Positions 58,080-64,000 of a stretch of 64,000 nucleotides of DNA are shown in pieces (within the stretch, counting starts at the first letter, position 1; each line of letters begins with the position of its first letter). The DNA is from Casuarina equisetifolia (Eukaryota; Streptophyta; Magnoliopsida; Fagales; Casuarinaceae). The stretch lies in assembly GCA_028551475.1 (NCBI GenBank), contig CM052358.1, forward strand, positions 28,856,853 to 28,920,852, read 5' to 3'. The translations under genes were made by a program, and so were the position numbers. A model generated the notes under the pieces. That model searched no databases. It saw only the letters and a list, made by a program, of their open reading frames with translations, and was not told the DNA's origin.

Positions 58080-61000
58080 GAGATGTAAAATGATTATTGT
58101 GCTTGGTTCAAAAGATAAACTTGATTTTGTGATTGGGAAGCTTCCAAAACCTAATGATAATGACCAATGTGCAAGTCTTTGGACAAATGTAATATGGTTA
58201 TACTACTCTTGGTTGATGAATTCTATCTCTACTGAGATAAGGAATTCTATTTCTTTATGCCTTATTGTATGTGTTGTTCGGAAAATGTTAGAGACTCGGT
58301 ATTCTAAAGTCTTTGGTACTCATCGATATGATTTGGAGCAATAAATTGGAAAGGTTAAACAACAACCGAATGAATCTATCACCAAGTATTTTTCTTGACT
58401 TTCTAATCTTTAGGTAGAATTAGATAAGTGTTTACTAACAGTCAAGTGTAATTGAAACAATTGCACTTGCGATTTTCTAGCTCTGTTGGCAACTGAAAGA
58501 GAATTTGGAAGGGCCATTCATTTTCTTCTTGGTCTTCAACTGGTGTATTCTATAGTGAGAAGCAACATCACTTCCTATAGCATTATTCCATCTTTTAATG
58601 AGGTATTCTTATTGGTTACTAATGAGAAGCATCAGTGTAGTTTGCAAGTTAACAATGGAATGACCGATTTATCTGCCTTTACTGTGCAATCTCCCATGCC
58701 CTTTGGAGGGGGGTTTAAGACTAGTCAACGGGACAATCATTCTTTTACGGTTGGTAACTCATAACCCTTTTCTGGTGTTGGATCTGGACAAGGGGGTTAA
58801 GACCTTTTTGTGAGCATTGTCATAGACCAGGCCATACCAAAGACAAATGCTTTCAATTACATGGATTCCCCAACAAACCCAGGAATAAGAAGAATCAAGG
58901 TGGCATCACTAATTCAGTGCATGCAGTTAGTGTTGAATCTAGTGATCCACCTACACTTTCTGTGACTAGTATAGCACCAGTGTAGCTAGTAGCTCCTATT
59001 GACCAAACTCTCACCCTTAAGCAATATCAACAGGCGGTTTAACTTCTTAGTCGCTTTAGGCCTATTGAACTCATGGAAAACTTTGTAGGTACAATCTCTT
59101 CCTTGCAAAATTCATCTCTATCTAATTGGCTCATTGATTTAGGGGCAACTGACCATATCACATGCAATTTCATGTGCATGAAGGATGTTAGATCTTACAC
59201 ATACAACCTTATTTAGGTAAAATTACCTGATAATAGTAGTGTGGTTGTCACCCACATTGGGACCATTCATCTTTCCCCTTCTATCATAGTCTATGATGTC
59301 TTATATGTGCCCTCATTTAAATTCAAGTTTTTGTCCATAGCCAAATTTACCTTTGATAGTTCTTGTCATGTTAACTTTTACCAACATTTTTGTTTCTTCC
59401 AAAACTATTTAACTAGGAGAGTATTGGGGTTGGGCAAGGTTGAGTGTCATTTATATCATCTAGTGTTTCCAATGGATGCCACAGCAAAAGCTTTTTTTAC
59501 AATTATTAAAACTTTGGAATGTAATGCTCCTAAACGGGCTAATGTGTGTAGTAACACCATGTTTAAGACTAATGTTTTAAGTAATAAATAGATGCTATGG
59601 TATTGTCATTTTGTTCACTCTTCTTGTTACACATCTCTTGACATATTTTGTCCAATTTGTCCTTTGGCAAATCAAACTTGCCTTCCTTTTCCCTATCATA
59701 CCTTTGGTATGAATTCCATTTTTTAATTGGTCTACATTAAAATATGAGGTCCTTATCAAACCCCACATCATGATGGGTCACACTATTTTTTAACCATTAT
59801 TGATGATTTTTCACATGGAACTTGGGTGTATCTCATGAAAAATAAAAATCAAGCTTTTCATTTCTTACGTTCCTTCTTTACCATGGTAGAAACCCAATTC
59901 TAGACTTATATTTTTATACTACGTTTAGATAATGGATCTAATGTTTTTAGTCATGAGTGTATCTCTTTCCTTTAGCTTCGAGGGGTTCATCACAAGAGCT
60001 TGTATGTTCACACCCCACAACAGATGGCGTCATAGAGCGTATACATCACCATATCCTCAATGTGGTTTGTGCTTTATGATTCCAAGCTACTAATCCTAAT
60101 CTTTATTGAGGTGAGTGTGTTTTAATTGCCACTCACATTATTAATCATCTTCCTACCCCAGTTTTAGATGACAAAACTCTCTTTAACATCCTTTTTGGTA
60201 AACCCCTGTGTGTTTCACATCTTCGAGTCTTTGGGCGTTAATGCTATGTTACAGTCATTTCACATGGGGACAAGTTTACCCCCGTGCTAGACCATGTGTG
60301 TTTATGGGATATTCTTCCTTCCAAAAGGGTTATCATGTCCTTGACCTCACCATACACATTTTTTTCATTGTTAGTGACGTTGTGTTCCATGAGTCAATCT
60401 TTTCGTTTGCTTAGTCACAGTCCTTTCTTCTTGTCTTTCACCTTAATGAAGATCAATCCTTTATCCTTTTGGATCCCAATCCATATTTAGTCCTTAATCC
60501 AGTTGACCATACTCCTCCATCATCAGCATCGAGGCATGTTGCCTTTGATGTATCTCCCTCACTGGATCTTACCATTTCATCCCCATCTCCATCCTTATAT
60601 AAGAATTCATCTTATTCACTTGATATTGCTGTGAATTCACCCATTGTGGATCCATCCTCTAAGTTAATTTCCATTGTCACTACTCTTACTATTAGACATT
60701 CACAACGTGAGTCCAAACCTCTTATACGGACTCAAGATTATCATTGTCATCATATAACTTCTACATCTCATGGACATCAATTCATGGGTCCCCGAGCCAT
60801 ACCCTACTCTATATCACAGTTTATGACTCTTGAAAACTTATCTCCCTCCCTTCTATTAAAATCGAGCCTTTATTACCTTTATTTCTTCCATTCACAAGCC
60901 ATCCTACTATCATAAGGTAGTTTATGATCCCTATTAAGTGGATGCTATGGCCAGTGAACTTTCATGCATTAAAAGCTAATCAAACTTAGAAGTTGGTTGA

Positions 61001-62480
61001 TTTGTCCCTAAGTTGTAAGCTAATTGGGTGTCGATGAGTTTATAAGGTTAAGTACCATGTTGATGGATCCATTAATAAATATAAAGCTCGTCTTGTCGCC
61101 AAGGGTTATTCTTAGTGCTATGGGATTGATTATAAGGAAGTTTTTTTCACCAATGGCTAAGATGGTGATTATCTAGTGTATTATGGCCTTGGTCTCCATG
61201 TTTCGTTAGCCTATTTATCATATGGATGTTCATAATACATTTTTCCATAGAGATATGCATAAGGAGGTATACATGTCCTTGCTTGCCGAACTTTAAACTT
61301 CGAACTTCAGACTTTTTCCATAGAACCACTAAAAGTTTGTTATCTACTTAAGTCTATCTATGGACTCAAGCAAGCTTCATGGCAATGGTACACCAAATTT
61401 ACTACTGCTTTCCTTAAGGCTAGTTTTAAGTAGTTTTGGCAAGACTATGCTTTGTTTATAGTTCACCATGGGTCTGCAGTTGTGGCCATTTTGATCTATA
61501 TTGATGATATGCCCATCATCGGCAACAATGATAAGGTCATCGCTCAAGTCAAGTCTTATTTTTGCTTTTGGTTTTATATGAAGGATTTGGGACAAGTTAA
61601 ATTCTTTCTTGGTATCGAGATTGTTAGATCAAAGAGTGGCATTTGCCTTAGTCAATGCAAATATGCCTTGGAGCTAATCTTTGAAGTTAGTTTATCTAGG
61701 GCTCATCCATGTAAGATTCTTATGGATCAGAATTTGAAGATCACTTCTTTGGAGTATGATACCAGTGCACTAGTCACTATAAATGACCCTCTTTTAGCTG
61801 ACCCGGCTCGTTGTTAATGTCTTCTTGGATGCCTCATCTATCTTACCCACACTCATCCATACATCAACTATCATGTTCAAGTACTTAGTTAGTTTATGCA
61901 TTCTTTAAAAAATTCACACATGGACATGGCTATGAAGGTTGTTAAATATTTGAAGGGCACTCCAAGCTTAGGAATCTTTATGCCTTCCAATAAGGATTTT
62001 CAGTTGCGTGGCTTTTGTGATTTTGATGGGGTAGTTTTCCCTATGTCTTGATGTTCTCTTACTGATTTTTGCATAAAGTTGGGAGGTTCCTTGATTTCTT
62101 GGAAGACCAAGAAACAAGCCATTGTTGCTTGCTTGTCTTTTGAAGCTAAGTATAGAGCTATGGTCACCACTGTTTGGTCATATGGTCTTCTTGATGACTT
62201 ATGCATGATTGTTCCTCAACCTATTTCGTTATATTGTGATAATGAAGTTGTCATTCACATTACAAACAATCTCATCTTTCATGAATGTACCAAGCACATC
62301 AAGATTGACTATCACTTCATTTGTGAGAAATAACAGCGGAGGCTTGATTCAAACTCGTAGCATGCGTACACATGAACAACCTACTAATTTGTTAACTAAA
62401 GACTTATGTAGTCATCAACATAGTTATCTTCTTCGCAAACTTGGTGTATTTGATTTATACAAATCATCAACTTAAAGGGT
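58080..62480 (+). mobile_element. Decayed Copia element (element 3), gag to RNase H
   Basis: Plus-strand Copia relic with all domains in order. Gag: LGSKDKLDFVIGKLPKPNDNDQ (about 58095), SWLMNSISTEIRNSI. Zinc knuckle CEHCHRPGHTKDKC, intact (about 58815). Protease WLIDLGATDHIT, where the active-site Ser of DSG is Leu (about 59128). Integrase remnants SHYFLTIIDDFSHGTW and ETQF, LRLDNGSN (about 59780-59940). VFMGYSSFQKGYHVLD (about 60300). RT with YIDDMPIIGNND (about 61498) and KDLGQVKFFLGIEI. RNase H with GGSLISWKTKKQ, LYCDNEVVIHI, FHECTKHIKIDYHFI (62080-62335). Stops and frame changes every 100-300 bp show great age. Confidence 0.9.
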
Positions 62481-62735
62481 ATTATTAACATATAATGTAA
62501 TTTGTATTTATTTTTTCTTATTTGGCCTTGTACATAATTGGGCCCTAGTCAATCCATCTATTATCGAGTTTGGGTTTAGTCAACTCAAACCCGGATTAGG
62601 GTAATTCACCCTCTATATAATTAATTTGTATCATGCTTTGTTTTTCCTTAATCAAGAAATCACAAAGGAGCCGTTCTCCCATATTATGCCTTTATTTCAT
62701 CCCCTCAGAAGTGTTCTCTCTTCCTAGAAAATATT
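62481..62735 (+). repeat. Possible 3' LTR start of Copia element 3
   Basis: It follows an AACTTAAAGGG tract after RNase H and contains a TATATAA box (about 62615) and AGAAATCACAAAGGAGCCGTTCTCCC, features of a Copia LTR. The ends are not defined and no partner was found. Confidence 0.4.
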
Positions 62736-62737
62736 TT

Positions 62738-64000
62738 TCAACTTAATGAGTTTAGTTGTGAATATTCATCACTTTTGAAATAATTTAATGGTTAAAGCCA
62801 CAGAAATAATTTGTTTATCTACGTTACACTCTCATGTCTGCAACTTGTACATTTACCAATTCATTAATCAACGACCTTTTTTTTCCTTGTTGGGCAAAGG
62901 TTATTCGTTAATCAACGTTATTTGCAAAGTAAGGCATGATATTTAGTTCGCAATATTTCAACGCTACATTTGTTGCTTTTTTTGAAAAAAAAAAAATTCT
63001 CGCTTGAAAAAAGCGTTTTACCTAATTGAAATTGGATTTCACTTTGGAGGTGGTAATCATGACAATTAAATTAAGAGAAATCGGACTGTAATATTCACAT
63101 TCCGCGTGTTGTTTGGTACTTATGACAGATAAACAAATAGATTATGCTTTCTCTAGTTTAAAGGTAACCATGAAAGAAATATAGTACACCAAAGAAGTTA
63201 TTTGTATTAAAACATAGCCAATAAATTTTAGATTATTAAAGTATATTAAAATTTTTTCTTATATGATAATATATTTTATCAATATGTTATTAAAATTTTC
63301 ATTAAATAATGAATCTCCTAATAGAATATCAAAATAGAGTGTGTTTAAATATAAACAATAAGCTTATATTGCTAAGAAATAATAATGATTTTATGCTTAT
63401 ATAATAATGAGTTTTTCTAACTCTTGAATTGGTTTTTAAATTAGATAAAAAAAATTTAATATGTTACCAAAGTCTAACTTTTTCTTAATAACTTATGATT
63501 TGATAACTTGATAATGTATAATAAAACATCATAATGATTTGATAACTTGACCATAATAATAAGACATGTTAAAATGTGTACAATGAGCCTTACATCATTA
63601 AAAAATATATTAAGATTCTTACTTTTATAATAGTAAATTTACCAACTCTTAAATACTTAAAACAATTTATATGATTCACTTCAAACAATAAATGTCTAAT
63701 CCCCATGTCCTAAGACCGTACAAAAGGTCAACGATGAACTTTGTTTTAACTACTATCCATTCAGTTAAGCAGCTTAAAAAAAATACACTCCATGGCTCTT
63801 GTCAATTAGATATCAATTTTTTTTTTTTTGCGTATTGGACGAATAGCAAGAAGTAACACGGTATGTAGCCTTTATACAGAATTGTTCTTTTTTGAAACTT
63901 TTAATGATACTAAAACAAGTAACAGAGTAATAAAGAATCTATCTTCTGATGTATCCCACTGAGGAGAGAAGTGCATGTTGATTACCAAGGGGATTTATTT
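62738..64000 (+). repeat. Segmental duplicate of 44660-46620 (right copy)
   Basis: Homology as described for the left copy. This copy lacks the LINE insertion and has a short version of the 48-bp array, so it serves as reference for the empty site. It runs off the window end. No gene. Confidence 0.85.

Overview
The window is nuclear DNA of a flowering plant, most likely a dicot. Evidence: DC1 (divergent C1) Cys/His-rich zinc-finger genes, an intron-containing plant-type glutamate receptor-like (GLR) gene, pieces of a plant NUP214 nucleoporin, and L1-type LINEs and Ty1/Copia elements primed by initiator-Met tRNA. The species cannot be named from the sequence. I found no bacterial genes, rRNA, tRNA or CRISPR array.

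Layout. 0-3.7 kb: old LINE and Copia debris. 3.7-14.9 kb: decayed DC1 copies (two pseudogenes and one fragment, + strand) interleaved with two minus-strand fragments that look like NUP214. 15.1-18.9 kb: a six-exon GLR (clade-2-like) on the minus strand, recognisable end to end but with at least four frame breaks. 20.0-25.6 kb: a full-length LINE with a perfect 16-bp target-site duplication (TSD). 26.7-27.2 kb: a small TRIM-like LTR array. 27.2-30.7 kb: a 5'-truncated LINE of the same family in opposite orientation, so the two LINEs form a ~3.4-kb inverted repeat. 31-35.7 kb: AT-rich repetitive spacer. 35.7-41.05 kb: a young, GC-rich Copia element on the minus strand (414-bp LTRs, 5 differences, TSD GAATG). 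41.9-43.7 kb: the one intact gene, a single-exon 597-aa DC1 protein. 44-49 kb: duplicated spacer, LINE RNase H pieces and a 132-bp tandem repeat. 49.8-56.7 kb: an old, gag-only, SIRE-like Copia element (TSD CAAGC) nested in the LTR of another Copia fragment. 58-62.5 kb: a heavily decayed Copia element. 62.7-64 kb: a second copy of the spacer found at 44.7-46.6 kb.

How it fits together. The locus reads as a DC1 gene cluster that grew by duplication, together with its flanks, and was then broken up by retroelements. Only the 41.9-kb DC1 copy keeps its frame. Paralogous copies preserve empty sites, which fix the borders of several insertions: a 270-bp insert in a DC1 pseudogene, a 500-bp LINE insert, and Copia-in-LTR nesting. 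I did not find a new enzymatic or defence system. The most notable structures are the large inverted LINE pair, the gag-only Copia element with unequal LTRs, the ORF1/ORF2 stop-start overlap of the LINE, and the DC1/NUP214 mosaic.
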